From positions 35,141,318-35,205,317 of the forward strand of contig CM047810.1 in NCBI GenBank assembly GCA_026214975.1: 64,000 bases of DNA, read 5' to 3'. Both the position numbers and the translations under genes were made by a program. Each line of letters begins with the position of its first letter. Positions within the stretch are counted from its first letter, which is position 1. The notes beneath the pieces are model-generated. The model saw only the letters and a list, made by a program, of their open reading frames with translations, searched no databases and was not told the origin of the DNA. Shown here in pieces: positions 1-13,300 of this stretch. The stretch comes from Gentiana macrophylla (Eukaryota; Streptophyta; Magnoliopsida; Gentianales; Gentianaceae).

Positions 1-905
<905 letters not shown>

Positions 906-909
906 TCCC

Positions 910-985
910 CCTTTTTGGTGTATATAGAATTCGTATTTGGTATTTGGATACTATTTGTATTAATAGTCTTTCGAAACATCAATGA
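910..985 (+). pseudogene. matK: matK 3' end fragment
   Basis: In one frame the sequence ends with [17 protein letters not shown] and a TGA at 983-985, which is the conserved C-terminus of the group II intron maturase encoded inside the trnK intron. Only about 25 codons remain. The matK end runs into trnK intron sequence, as in a chloroplast. Confidence 0.85.
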
Positions 986-1259
986 TTCCTTTTGAGACTT
1001 TGTAAATGGTAAATGAAAATTTTTCGAAATGAAAATGATGAAGAGATAAAAGACTTTTTATTTCTATTATTCTGAAATGCTTGGGTAGCGTGTAATTTAA
1101 GGGTTAAATCAACCGACTATTCCACTTTTTAAAGTTTTTCTTAATTTTCTAAAAAGAGGGCTTACAATACATAGGAAAAGCCGTGTGCAATGAAAACTGC
1201 AAGCACGGCAGGGAGAGGTGTTTACTTCATTAGTATAACGACAAAATTATCTACTCCAT
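986..1259 (+). other. trnK group II intron, 3' portion
   Basis: This lies between the matK stop and the trnK 3' exon. Positions about 1176-1209 contain the intron domain V hairpin (strand GCCGTGTGC, loop, GCAAGCACGG), followed by the domain VI region. It belongs to the plastid insertion. Confidence 0.8.
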
Positions 1260-1293
1260 CCGACTACTTCCGGTTCGAATCCCGGGCAACCCA
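1260..1293 (+). pseudogene. trnK: trnK-UUU 3' exon (plastid tRNA-Lys half)
   Basis: The 3' half of plastid tRNA-Lys is recognisable by the T-arm around GGTTCGAATCCC and the acceptor strand GGGCAACCCA. It is one base shorter than the usual 35-nt exon (a G missing in the T-stem side). The 5' exon is absent, so no tRNA can be made. Confidence 0.88.
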
Positions 1294-1390
1294 CTTTCAT
1301 CTCGAATTTTAATTTTTATGCATAGGAATTACGACTTGATCCTTTGAATTTGTAAAACATTCAAATACAATAGATCTACATAAATGTTGG

Positions 1391-1420
1391 TTGACACTAG
1401 CATATAAGTCATGTTATACT
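1391..1420 (+). promoter_or_regulatory. Plastid psbA promoter copy
   Basis: A bacterial-type -35 box TTGACA (1391-1396) and -10 box TATACT (1415-1420) are separated by 18 bp, as in the chloroplast psbA promoter. In the nucleus it should be inert because it needs plastid-encoded RNA polymerase. Confidence 0.8.
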
Positions 1421-1488
1421 GTTGAATAACAAGCCTTCCATTTTCGATTTGTAGAGAATGCGTGTGCTTGGGAGTCCCTGATAATTAA

Positions 1489-2341
<853 letters not shown>

Positions 2342-2475
2342 AATAAACCTTAAAAATATATATATATTTAGAAAAGACTAAACTACCTTACTAGGAGGTG
2401 ATGAATTTTACTATGGTCGGCGTATTCCTAATAATGTTTAGTCTTTTCTAAATATATATATTTTTAAGGTTTATT
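2342..2475. repeat. Hairpin-forming inverted repeat, arms about 40 bp
   Basis: The arms 2342-2383 and 2436-2475 are complementary apart from one extra AT dinucleotide in the left arm, around a 52-bp loop. Each arm contains an (AT)n core flanked by TTTAGAAAAGACTAAAC. It is probably a miniature transposon or foldback. I find no clear target-site duplication. Confidence 0.75.
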
Positions 2476-2708
2476 CAACTTCACTAGTTTTTCCCACACA
2501 TTGCTATGATGTGCTATCTTTTACGATATCTACACGTATAGCTTACGATGATTTTTTTTACGGTTATTGTGTCTTTTATTGTGATATTTCGTTATGATAA
2601 TACAATCCACACATATACTGAAAGAAGAGAACATCTTTGTAGTATATTTTATTCTGACATCATGTACAGCGTAGTTATACAATATCATTCAACCCCTACC
2701 CACTAATG

Positions 2709-2719
2709 TTGTATTTATA
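2709..2719 (+). promoter_or_regulatory. Possible TATA box of the P450 gene
   Basis: The AT-rich motif GTATTTATATG lies about 70 bp upstream of the start codon at 2785, a normal distance for a plant promoter with a short 5' leader. Confidence 0.4.
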
Positions 2720-2784
2720 TGCTGAAAGCCACCATGTAACTGCTCACAATTAATCCAAATCCACAACTCAATTTTCAGCTAATA

Positions 2785-5700
2785 ATGGATAGCACCTGGT
2801 TTTCTAATCCAATATTCTGGTGTATTACAATCTTGCTTCCGGTGTTCCTCCTCTTTCTCCGACGGCGAAAGTCTATCAACTCCCACCACCGAAGACCACC
2901 TGGACCACCGGGATGGCCGGTGTTCGGCAACATGTTTGACCTCGGTGAAATGCCACACAAAACCTTAATCGGGCTGAAGAAAACCTACGGCCCGGTTCTT
3001 TGGCTGAGGATTGGTGCCATTAACACCATGGCGGTGCAAAGTTCGAAGGCAGCCGGCGAGTTGTTCAAGAACCACGACATCACCTTCGTCGAGAGGACCG
3101 TCACCGACGTCATGAAATCTCATAACTTTCACAAAGGGTCAGTGTCTTTGGCTCCTTATGGAACTTACTGGCGTGTGATGAAGCGTATGATCACTGTTGA
3201 GATGGTTGTCAACAAGCGAATCAATGAAACAGTGTCTCTCCGACGAAAGGCCGTCGACGATTTGATTTCGTGGGTTAAAAAAGAAGCCGCTAATGCAGGC
3301 AAGAAAGTTTTTTACGATTTTTTTGTCCCCGGTTTTTCCTTCATTTTTCCAATACTAACCCATATCTTCGTAATAACATTTTGTTGTCCTCAACTATTTT
3401 TTTATACTTGTAGGACATTTCACTATATATTTTATTATACTTGTGGTAGTGGTCCTTGAACTATATATTATATAGTTCAAGGACCAAACATGTTACTATG
3501 GAAAAGATGAGGATTAATTATTTGTAAAACAATAAAAGAAAAAAAGGATAAGAAATTAAAAACGTCGTATATTAATTATTTCTCAACGAATTCTAATATG
3601 ACATATGGCATATGTAGTTTGAATGAACCTCAGACATTTTTTCCGTTAAGTGTCCTAAATGTGTAAGGACAAAAAAAAAATCGATATAAAAGATAGAAGC
3701 TAATTTTGAGGAAAGAAAAACACGGTGGATTAAAAAGGTAATTATTCTTTAAAAATATGTTGTGTCAAGTTTACAAGTGAAATTAGCAGGGGAGGAAACA
3801 CAAGGAATACAAATATCACGATTCGTGTTCCTAACATCATTCAACATGCTCGGGAACCTAATGTTTTCGCGGGATTTGGTGAATCCGGAATCAGAAGAAG
3901 GTATGGAGTTCTTCTCAGCAATGATTAGCGTATCGGAATGGGCAGGTCATCCAAACATAGTAGACTTATTTCCATGGCTAAGATGGCTAGATCCACAAGG
4001 ACTAAGGAGGAATATGGAGAAAGATATGGAGAAAACTATAAAAATTGTATCTAAATTTGTGAAGCAGTGTGTGAATGAGCGGCAACAGAGCGGCGAAAAG
4101 AAGAAGGATTATCTGGAATTGTTGCTGGATTTTGAAGGCGACGGCAAGGATGAACCTGTTAAGATATCTGATCATGATCTCAACATTATTATTATGGTAA
4201 TAAATAATCAACTTTTTCTTTTACTTTTTGTCTTCTCTTGCAAGACTTTTTCCTCCATTATTATTATTATTATTATTTTTTTTATCTATTCACTCACAAT
4301 ATTAAAGTTTCACACACGCATACGCTTTTTCGCTCAAGTGGGACTCGAACCTTTATCGTTGTCGGTGTATGACTTAGTGATATATAACCATTAGACCGAT
4401 ACGTTTATTTGATTATTAATGATAAAAACAACTTTATGATTTCTTTAGAATTGTTTAAGATTTTGGTAACAACATGTATCAGAATATACATTATTCTATT
4501 AATCATGATTAAACATATATATGTTGTAAAAAACTGCTATTGCATAATTTATGCACAATTATCAATTATATCAGAAACTGAAACCGGTCACATCATTTGA
4601 GGCATAATAATTGAGTAAATTTATTTCAATTTTCACTTGTCGGAAGCTTGTTTCCGAAAAATAACTTAGATTTATGAGACGGGAGATTATTGTGTGGTGT
4701 TTCCACACGGTGCGGAGACATCATGTGACACACCACACACCTTCATTCTGTATTAAAACTGTGTGGTTCTGATCGTTTCACCCATCATTTCACTTTAAAT
4801 TCCTTCACCACACAATAACTTTCCATACTTTACCAACCATTTTTCAAAATACGGCTCTTCCCCATGTAATATTATTTTGGAAAATGATTAGTACGCATAG
4901 GCCTGTAAACGAGCCGAACCCTACCGAACCCTGGCGGGGTCGAAATCAGCTTCAGTGTGTTCAACCTTAGCCAATTTCTCGGCTCAAAAAATACCGAGCC
5001 TTATATTTTCATCATCCGGCTCGGGTTCGGCCTGGTATTTGGGGAAAAAAGCTCGGCTCGGTTTGGATCGAACATGTCTATATTTGGGGAAAAAAGCTCG
5101 GCTCGAATAAAAAATTAACATATGATTCATAAAATATATGATATCAATATATGGTAAGGTATAATTCCTATTTCCTAAACACTTCGAACTGTATATGAAT
5201 TTATGATATCCGAGCTGAACATGTTCGGCTCGACCATCGAATATCTAATTTGTAAGGTTCGGCTCGAAGTTCGAACCCACGAACCGAGCCCGAATCGAGC
5301 TTTTTCGAGCCGAATACTCCGAATCGAATACTTAGGTTCATTTACAACCTTAAGTACGCACATCATATCCTCTAGCCATCTTCCGAAAGATTAAATTTGT
5401 GGTTTAGAAACTTTGCATTTTTTATTTGTTTTATTTATTGCCAAAGTGTATTGTGTTAGATTGTGTGTGTGCATTTTTATGTGCATCAAATTGGTGTCGA
5501 AATCATTGTCCTATTATTTTGTTAGCCAATGATTATTAACAGGATGAATGAAGTTGTTTACAACCGGTGGCAAGGTTTCACCATATATTTCGTAGGATGT
5601 TTAAAATAATTTTGACCCCACCTTTTTTTTTTTAATGAAAAACACGCGAAACTAACACGATTAATTATTTAATTAATTATTTATTTATTTTGGAGTTAAG

Positions 5701-5952
5701 AGCACCATTCTAAATCTATCTACACCACCATAATATGAACGACACACTTCAATTATATACCCTCCAAACAAGCACAAGTTTATCGCCAAATGCCTCTTCC
5801 GTTATGAAGTATGAAGACCGCTTGGGCGTGAAGCTTCTCTAGAGGATACTTTGTATTTGCATTTCTAGAAAGAGCTCTTAAATCTTAAAAGCCAACGGAG
5901 CACCAAAGAAAGTATATGATTGGTTTATATGTTAAGGACAATGATAAATTTA

Positions 5953-5992
<40 letters not shown>

Positions 5993-7202
5993 CACTTGAT
6001 TTTGTTTTTTATTTGGTTAAAACCAAGAAAAAATAAATTCAAATCAATCAAGTGTCAAACCAAACATAATTTTTTTATTTTTATTGGTTTGATTAATACG
6101 TACATCAACACAACACCGGTCACATCATTTGAGGCAAACAATTAATATAAAGTTAATGTGAACTTTTAACGTGGGTGCATATGGAGTTCGGATCTCTGCT
6201 GTGGTCAATTCACAGCAGACGGTGCTGTGACGAAGAAACGGTGTCGTTTTGAGTTTAAGTGATGCCGTTTTGGTTCTGAGTTTAAAAAAAAAAAAAAAAA
6301 AACACATAGCAAAACGGCGTCGCTGTGAAGTAAAACGTCACAACTCATCACAGCAAGGTGCGGCCACAACAGAGGATCCGAACTCATGCATATGTCCCTC
6401 ATAAAAAAATTGATAATAATTGTGCATAATTACACATTTATATTATGTGCATCAATTGATAATAATTGTGCATAATAACACATTTATATTATATGCATAA
6501 TTTATGCACATAGTTTATGCACATAATTTATGCACATAGTTTATGCATAATAACACATTTATATTATGTATGTAGGAAATCTTCTTAGCCGGCTCAGAAA
6601 CGACAAGTGGCAGCGTTGAATGGGCCATGGTAGAGCTCTTAAGCAACCCTGCAACCCTCGCCGCACTTAAAGCCGAGCTTGACGACGTCGTTGGCAACGA
6701 CCGGCGAGTACAAGAGACCGACATCGACAATCTCAAATACTTGCAAGCCGTAATGAAAGAAACCCTTCGGTTGCATCCTCCGATCCCATTCCTAGTTCCT
6801 CGGCGGGCCGCACAAGACACCAAATTCATGGGGTATGACATACCTAAAGACACACAAGTTTTCGTTAACGTTCACGCCATCGGAAGAGACCCGGAAACTT
6901 GGGACGACCCGGAGAGTTTTAAGCCGGAGAGATTCTTGGGTTCCAACATTGAATTTAAGGGCCAACATTATGAGTTGATCCCGTTCGGCGCTGGCCGGAG
7001 GATGTGTGCCGGGATTCCTTTGGCTCAACGGATGCTTAATATTGTGTTAGGGTCTTTGGTGCATGAATTCGATTGGGAAGTGCATGATAGCGTGGCTTAC
7101 AAGATGAGAGACAAAAGAGAGAGGATGGGAGTTGTGGTAAGGAAAATTGAGACCTTGATAGTAATTCCACGTCTTAAAGCTCTTACTATTACGAAGAATT
7201 AA
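2785..7202 (+). CDS. Cytochrome P450, CYP76A-like, three exons
   Basis: A haem-thiolate mono-oxygenase of the plant A-type, anchored in the ER membrane. Exons are 2785-3298, 3790-4196 and 6576-7202, totalling 1,548 nt, or 515 residues, the usual length. The protein has an N-terminal membrane helix, the hinge PPGPPGWPVFGN, the I-helix motif AGSETTS at the start of exon 3, ETLR (ExxR), FKPERF and the haem loop PFGAGRRMCAG with its cysteine. All key residues are present and no stop interrupts the exons. Intron 2 (GT-AG) is at the position usual for A-type P450s. Intron 1 is extra: the only donor giving a phase match is GC at 3299 (CAG/GCAAG), with acceptor AG at 3788-3789. Similarity is closest to the CYP76A subfamily as I remember it, whose members include iridoid oxidase. 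The substrate cannot be told. Probably functional if intron 1 is spliced. Confidence 0.9.
3451..3485. repeat. Perfect 35-bp palindrome in P450 intron 1
   Basis: Two 17-bp arms (left arm GGTCCTTGAACTATATA) flank a single T with no mismatch. It lies inside the proposed GC-AG intron and may be the core of a miniature element that created or enlarged the intron. Confidence 0.9.
4687..4818. mobile_element. Short MITE-like element, 13-bp TIRs
   Basis: TTATTGTGTGGTG at 4687-4699 is matched perfectly by its reverse complement at 4806-4818. Further CCACAC/GTGTGG inversions lie inside. It sits in intron 2 of the P450. No convincing target-site duplication is seen. Confidence 0.5.
4898..5352. mobile_element. 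hAT-type non-autonomous element (MITE) with 8-bp TSD
   Basis: A 455-bp element is flanked by the identical 8-bp duplication AGTACGCA (4890-4897 and 5353-5360). Its ends, TAGGCCTGTAAACGAGCC and the complement TAAGGTTGTAAATGAACC, match at 13 of 18 bases. The interior is full of GCTCGGCTCG-type motifs in both orientations. An 8-bp TSD with this terminal form is the signature of hAT elements. No transposase is present. Confidence 0.9.
5954..5988. repeat. (TA)n microsatellite
   Basis: An uninterrupted TA run of about 35 bp in P450 intron 2. Confidence 0.95.
6184..6386. mobile_element. MITE with GAGTTCGGATC ends, Mutator-like
   Basis: About 203 bp, beginning GAGTTCGGATCTCTGCTGTGG and ending in the near-complement (CCACAACAGAGGATCCGAACTC, give or take one base). 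It is flanked by the 8-bp direct repeat TGCATATG (6176-6183 and 6387-6394). It contains an 18-A run and several CAGCA/TGCTG inversions. TSD length and ends suggest a Mutator-like MITE, but hAT is possible. It lies about 190 bp upstream of exon 3 of the P450. Confidence 0.75.
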
Positions 7203-9653
7203 TTAGTGGTTAATAAATAATAGCTTTCCTTTTGCACAAATTTTACTACCGTCGTGAACCAAATCTTAGTTGGTTGGCCAAACCAATGGGATTTATAAAA
7301 TTTGTGGTGACCTCTTATGTTTAAAAATCAACCTTCAATCATGTTGTTTCAAATTGATGACATGGTGGTCCAATTACTTGGTTCAGGACCATCATAAAAT
7401 CTCTGTTGCTTTTGTCCTGTATTCGTAAACAATTCCGAAAGAAGAGAGACACTGTTCTTTGTTTGTTCATATTTTTGTTTTGTTTTTTATCCTAGTAATT
7501 TTCTAAAACGAAAACCTTGAATTTTAATGAATAGAAGAAGTCAAGTTTCATACATGACTCATGGCCTCTTAGAACAATCCAACTCTCAATAGCGGTGCAG
7601 TGGATCGGTTGTACTACAATGACAAGCTAGGTTATAAGGATTTGAACGAGTACCAAAGTCAATCTCAGACTTAGTTTTGACACTATTACCGCAATCTAAC
7701 ACATATGTTCAACTCAACCGTTCACATTTAAGAGTTTAGTGGATTGAGCATGCATTAACTCACTAGATATGCTCAATTCGTATCGGAAACCTCAAGGAAT
7801 TGAATCTAAACAACTTAGTCAATTCTACAAGATGATTCTAAAACCAATCTTTACACACCTTTTTCGCGACATAAATTTATAAAAATGGTGTGAGAATTCA
7901 TGAATCGAGTGATCAGATCGATAACAACATTACGTGAAAGTTTAAAACACAAACCCACAAATATATTAAGATTTAAGAACTCTCCATTTATAATTTCATC
8001 AGTTAGAGGTTTGATTTCACCAATCTTCACATAATTTGACTATGAACTAGTTTAGCTACTCATGATAACAAGAAAAACAAGGAATTATTAAAATCAACTC
8101 ATAAATATGAAGTTATCCATAGAGGAAATCACCAAAGAAGATACAAACTTCAACAATCTCCTTTGCAACTTCTCAAGAATACAACCGGGAAATGATAAAA
8201 ACTTGATAATATAGTGTTTGATAAATGCAAAATACAAGAAAAACTTACCTAAAAGCTAATCTAAAGAAGAAAATTGAAGAAAACGGCTAGATTAGTCGAA
8301 AACGTCCCAGATGCATGCGCCCAAGTGTCAAAAACGGGTAAAATAGTCGGAAAACGTCCCGGGCAAGCAGATAGGATCTTCGCCTCCTAAAGTCCAAAAG
8401 CATTAAGCATACGTTATAGGACACAAATAGTTCAAACAATAATTTTACGCACAACCATTCCTAATTTCATAAACTAAGGCATCAATTTCGTTAACCATCA
8501 CATAATTTGGCTAAAGAGATTTAGCTACTCATAATCGCAAAGAAAACAAAAATAAGAAGGGAAATCGAAATCATTGGAATGAAAAAAGATGAAAAGAACT
8601 TACCCAGGCCAAAACATTGTAGAAAATTGTAATCTCATACAAACCCGGTGTGAATTTGTCAAGAACACACCGAGAGATTGAACAAAAAATGCAAAAATCT
8701 AGTATCTTAGCAAGGAAATTTGAAGAGGACTTATGTTTTAAGTTAATCTAAGGTTTGAAGTTTATAAAATTCGACTAAAATCTGTTGAATGGTAATTTTA
8801 GGTTGCAAAAATCGTTTATAAATGAGCCGTAAATCGTATTAAAAAAATTGATAAAAATTTGGATTTTTCCTTTGTTTTTGTTTCTAGTAATTCTGCGAAA
8901 TCTTTGAGTGTAGAACTCGATTTGAGTGATTCAAGTTGCGTTGGAAAAATCATTCAATTACCTACAATGCTAATGAAGATATTCAGTCTAGAAAATGCAT
9001 TGAAGGTGGATCAAAATACACATGAAGTGAATGTTGGGATCCATTTCAACTTTTTAGCTTCATACTCATACTTCTACCTCTTAAATTGACTTTCAATGAA
9101 CAAAGTTTGTCCTCTAGGGATCATAATTAAGCATCATATATCCTACAAATAACAACAACAATAAAATGCATGACTTCTGCAAAATTAATTAGGACATTAA
9201 ATATGCAATACTTCACTTAAAATGAAAAGATTTTCGGACTATATGTCTTTGACCTCGTAGTGAATGTAATGGTGAATAAAGCTTGTAAATGAATTAAACT
9301 ACCCCGAAAGTGCATCAAATGAATAATTAGCAAGGGTAAAATCATATAGGAAATGCAAGTAAAGTTGACTCTCATCACACACGGTAGGACTCGAACGCAA
9401 GATCTTTTGGTCCTAAGACATCAGCTTAACCGAGGTAAGCCTCATTGGACAATTAATGAAACTTTTGTTCTGAAGAGGAAAAAAAAATCAATTTTTATTA
9501 TCCTCGAATTCTCCTGCATCAATATGATCCAATAATGCATACTTATAAGAAGTTCAAGGAAAATGTTTGAGTTTGACAATCCCTCTGTAGTTCCTTCCTT
9601 TCAACAAGCGATCCCACTCTAGAGTTTATATTAACAATAACCGATTCATATTC
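7203..9653. other. Intergenic region, no gene seen
   Basis: After the P450 stop come the likely 3' UTR and AT-rich DNA with scattered stops in all frames. Two diverged copies of one sequence lie at about 7985-8290 and 8455-8770, sharing words such as CACATAATTTG and TTTAGCTACTCAT, separated by two copies of an AAAACGTCCC motif. A small inverted repeat (CCACTCTAGAG, 9614-9624, and its complement at 9666-9676) marks the border of the retrotransposon nest. Confidence 0.6.
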
Positions 9654-9973
9654 TTAGGTTAGGCCCTCTAGAGTGGCTAAGTTGAGTTCTGACTGTGAGA
9701 TCAGGTAACCAGTAGAGGCAAGCCCATTGGAATGTCTTTTCATCAAGGCCAAGTAATCGGCCATAAATCGAGATCCTTTCGCTATTTTGGTTAAAGCATA
9801 TTTGAGCTCAAGAATGCGAGATTTGGCCTGACTATTCCACAGAAGTTCCAAAGTATTCCAAACTTCAGCCATGGTGGAGCAGTTTACCACCTCAAGAAGA
9901 GCTTGCTCAGTCGTTGAGCCAAGCAACCAACCGGAAGAAGATTATCCATAGCCATTCACTCATCTTAGGCTGG
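9654..9973 (-). pseudogene. Copia gag remnant (host element 2), downstream half
   Basis: The minus-strand frame matches the gag domain of plant copia elements (UBN2/Retrotran_gag type), with GSTTEQALLEVV, VWNTLELLW, SRILELKYAL and DYLALMKRHSNGLASTGY. It stops at LATLEGL where the family continues. The sequence joins, across the 4.9-kb element inserted at 9974, to the gag N-terminus at 14917-15217. The same 5 bp (AGTTT) occurs on both sides, so these were once one gene. Several stops are present. Confidence 0.85.
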
Positions 9974-9978
9974 AGTTT

Positions 9979-10175
9979 AGAAGGAAAATGGAACTCAATA
10001 GATTTTGTTCTTTCTTGCTTTGGATTACAGACAATGTGCTGTGTATATACACAACATATCCAACAGACTAATATTCCAAATCTAACAACCTCTAAGGTGT
10101 GCGAATACTAGTGTTACACCTAAGAATACACATGGACCAATCATAGAGCTACACATAACTAGTATTATCTTAACA
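9979..10175 (-). repeat. 3' LTR of copia 1
   Basis: 197 bp. In element orientation it begins TGTTAAGATAATACTAG and ends TTCCTTCT. It lacks the usual CA end, but both LTRs share this terminus. Confidence 0.9.
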
Positions 10176-10331
10176 CCCCCTCTCAAACTGAATGTGGTAA
10201 ATTTGGAACATTCAGATTTTCTCTGAATGGTAGGTATTTAACCCCAGACAAGGCTTTGGTGAAGATTTGTGATAAAATAATAGATGCCAAGAAGAATAAA
10301 AGTCCTTGGACACGTAATAGGTCTTGAAGTA

Positions 10332-13300
10332 CTATTTCTCTTTCAGAACTTGGTTCTTCACATAGTGGACATCTCTCTCTATGTGTTTGGTCTTTGAGTG
10401 TTGTACTGGATTCTGTGATAGAGATTCTGCTCCTGTGTTGTCACAATAGATAACCGGTTTCCTGTTGATTCTAATTTCAAGTTTAGATAGCAGGGACTTC
10501 AACCAAGTAATATCTGCAGCTGCATGTGCCAGACTTATGTATTCAGACTCAGTGCTAGATCTTGACACAACTTGTTGTTTCTTGGAATGCCATGAGACCA
10601 AGGATGATCCCAGATAGATACAGTGACCTGCTACTGATTTCCTATCATGTGGACAACACCCTCAACCTACATCTGAGTACCTTGTAATATCCATGCCTCC
10701 ACCTGATTTGAAGTGTAGACCGTAACTCAGTGTGCCTTTTATATATCTTAGCAATCTTTTAAGTGCTTGCCAGTGAACATCTCTAGGATCATGCATGAAC
10801 TGGTTAAGGGAATTGACCACATATGCAATGTCTGGTCTAGTAAATGTCATGTACTGTAAAGCTCCACTCACACTCCTGTATAAGGTAGGATTTGACATAG
10901 GAGTGCCTTGATCTGGTTCAAAGGTCTTTCCAGTCACCATTGGTGTCAGACATGGCTTCAGGTTATTCATACCCAATTTATTCAGCAGCTGCTGTCCATA
11001 CACTTTCTGACTCAGAAACAAGCCATTTGAGTCCCTGGATGCCTGCAATCCCAAAAACTGACTCACCTCTCCCAATTGTTTTAGAAGAAATCTAGAATGC
11101 ATGAGTGTAATGAACCTCTGAATGTACTGCCCTGAATTACCTGTAATGCAGAAGTCATCAACATACACTAGAATATACAGGATGACAGGGCCCTCTTTCA
11201 AAATAAATAAGGAGGTATCTGAAACTGCTTGTTTGAAGCCCCATGTTAACAACTATGTTCTCAATTCATCAAACCAGGCCCTAGGTGCCTGTTTTAGACC
11301 ATACAATGCTTTGTTTAGTTTGCACACATAGTCTGGTTTACTTTTACTCACAAAGCTTGTTGGTTGAGGCATATAGACACACTCTTGGAGTCTTCCATTG
11401 AGGAAGGCATTGTTGATATCAACTTGTTTAATTGGCTAGTCATTATGAACAACAACAACAAGAAACACTCTGATGGTACCAGTTTTTGCAACTAGACTGA
11501 ATGTTTCTGAATAATCCACCCCCTCTTGCTATGAATACCCCTTTGCCACAAGTCTGGCCTTGTACTTCAAGACAGAGCCATCTGGTTTGTGTTTAACTTT
11601 AAAGATCCACTTATTGCCAACTAGGTGATGATTGGATGAAGTTTCCAGGTCTTGTTGTGCATAATTAAGAGCAACATAATCTTCCTCCATGGCTTTCTTC
11701 CACTTAGGGTTGAGACAAAGCTTCTGACACATATGATGGTTCAGAATGGTAGTCAACTGCACAATGCTCAGATACAAGTGTTAAAATAGGCTTAGGCTTG
11801 AATATGCCACTCATTGACCTAGTTTGCATAGTATGGCTAGTGGTAACATGGATGTTGTGTGCATGAGAATCAGGTGTGGGGAGTGGTGGGGTGTGGTGGA
11901 GGGTGCAGAAGGATTGGATGAAAAAGAAGATGTGTTACTGGAATGAGGTGTGAGATCAGTGTCATGATGTGTGGAATGCACATGTGAATAGTCAGGAGTA
12001 GTAAATGTAGGATTAGTATGAGAAGGAAATGATGTACCTGTGGGGCACAGATTAGGGGCATCAGCAGTAGGTGTTACTGGAGCATCTGCTGCATTGGGGC
12101 AGCTAAAGTACTTGATATAGGGCAGGTGATACTGGAAATAGATACAGGACTGTATGTGTGTTTGGTTGTGGGATGCATGGACGGGTAAGGGAATTCTTGC
12201 TCGTTGAAGGTAACATCTCTATAGATATAAATACTACCTGTGTTATCCATGCATTTATGACCCTTGTGAGCATGACTAAGACCAAGGTAGACACATTTTT
12301 GTGTGTGATACTGGACCTTGTGACTATGATAGGGCCTAAGGTATAGAAAACAGGAACAACCAAAGGTTTTGATGAGATTGTAGCTAGGTTTTTTGTGATG
12401 GTGAACTTGATAGGGTGTGATGTTGTTAAGGACAAGAGTTGGGAGGATGTTGATGAGATTGACTACATGAAGAAAGCTGTCCCACCAGTACTTTTGTGGT
12501 AATAATGCATGTGCTAAGAGGGTCAGACCTGTCTCTATTGTATGTCTATGTTTCCTTTCTGATCTACCATTTTGGGGATGAATGTGAGGACAAGGATGTC
12601 TGAATTGAATGCCACATTTTTCCAGGAAAGGTTCTAAGGTTCTGTAATCCCCTCCCCAATTAGATTGAACAGTCTTAATTTTGGTGTTAAACTGATTTTC
12701 TACCAGTTGTTTAAACAATATGAAAACATTATAGGCTTCTGACTTAGGTTTTAAAGGATATATCCAAGTGAACCTACTGTAATCATCAACAAAGTGTATA
12801 TAGTACATATAACCAGAAGTGGATCTGATTGGAGAAGGTCCCCAAAGATCAGTATGAATCAATTCAAGAGCATGTGAGGCTCTACTTTGGGACACAGGAA
12901 AGAGAGTAGCATGCAATTTACCATATTGACATTCATCACAAAAAGGCATTTGTTCATTCACAGACACGTTACAATCTTTTAAGACTTGATTCAAAACCCT
13001 AAGAGAAGAGTGTCCTAGCCTCATATGCCAAACAATGGCTTGATTATTTTGATTACTAGAAGTGACCATACAAGTTGACAGTCTTTTGGAATGAGGGGAG
13101 CTCTGAGAAGAGAAATATCTGAAGTGATCAGGCTTAATGGCTTTGACTGGCTGCATCTTGTAGAGGCCATTTTCTAGGGTTCTTTCCAGTAACACCTTCT
13201 TTGATGCTTGATCCTTAACAAAACAATTAAAAGTAGAAAATTCAATGAGCACATGGTTGTCAGCAGTTAATTTAGAAACACTAAGCAGACTTTTCTGGAT

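Larger units (their letters stand above)
4583..6136. repeat. 22-bp direct repeats flanking most of P450 intron 2
   Basis: Identical 22-bp copies (beginning ACCGGTCACATCATTTG) lie at 4583-4604 and 6115-6136. The words GCATAAT, TTATGCACA and TTGATAAT also recur around both copies. Either a segment of about 1.5 kb inserted with a long target duplication, or the intron grew by duplication. Confidence 0.8.

Noticed and set aside
4339..9437. tRNA-like stretches at 4339-4402 and 9366-9437 (GGACTCGAAC plus anticodon-like region)
   Set aside because: Each has a B-box-like word but no cloverleaf pairing that I could build. They are perhaps SINE or tRNA relics, too weak to annotate.
12158..12435. Extra open frames overlapping the copia 1 integrase region
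   Set aside because: Shadows of the polyprotein in other frames or on the opposite strand.
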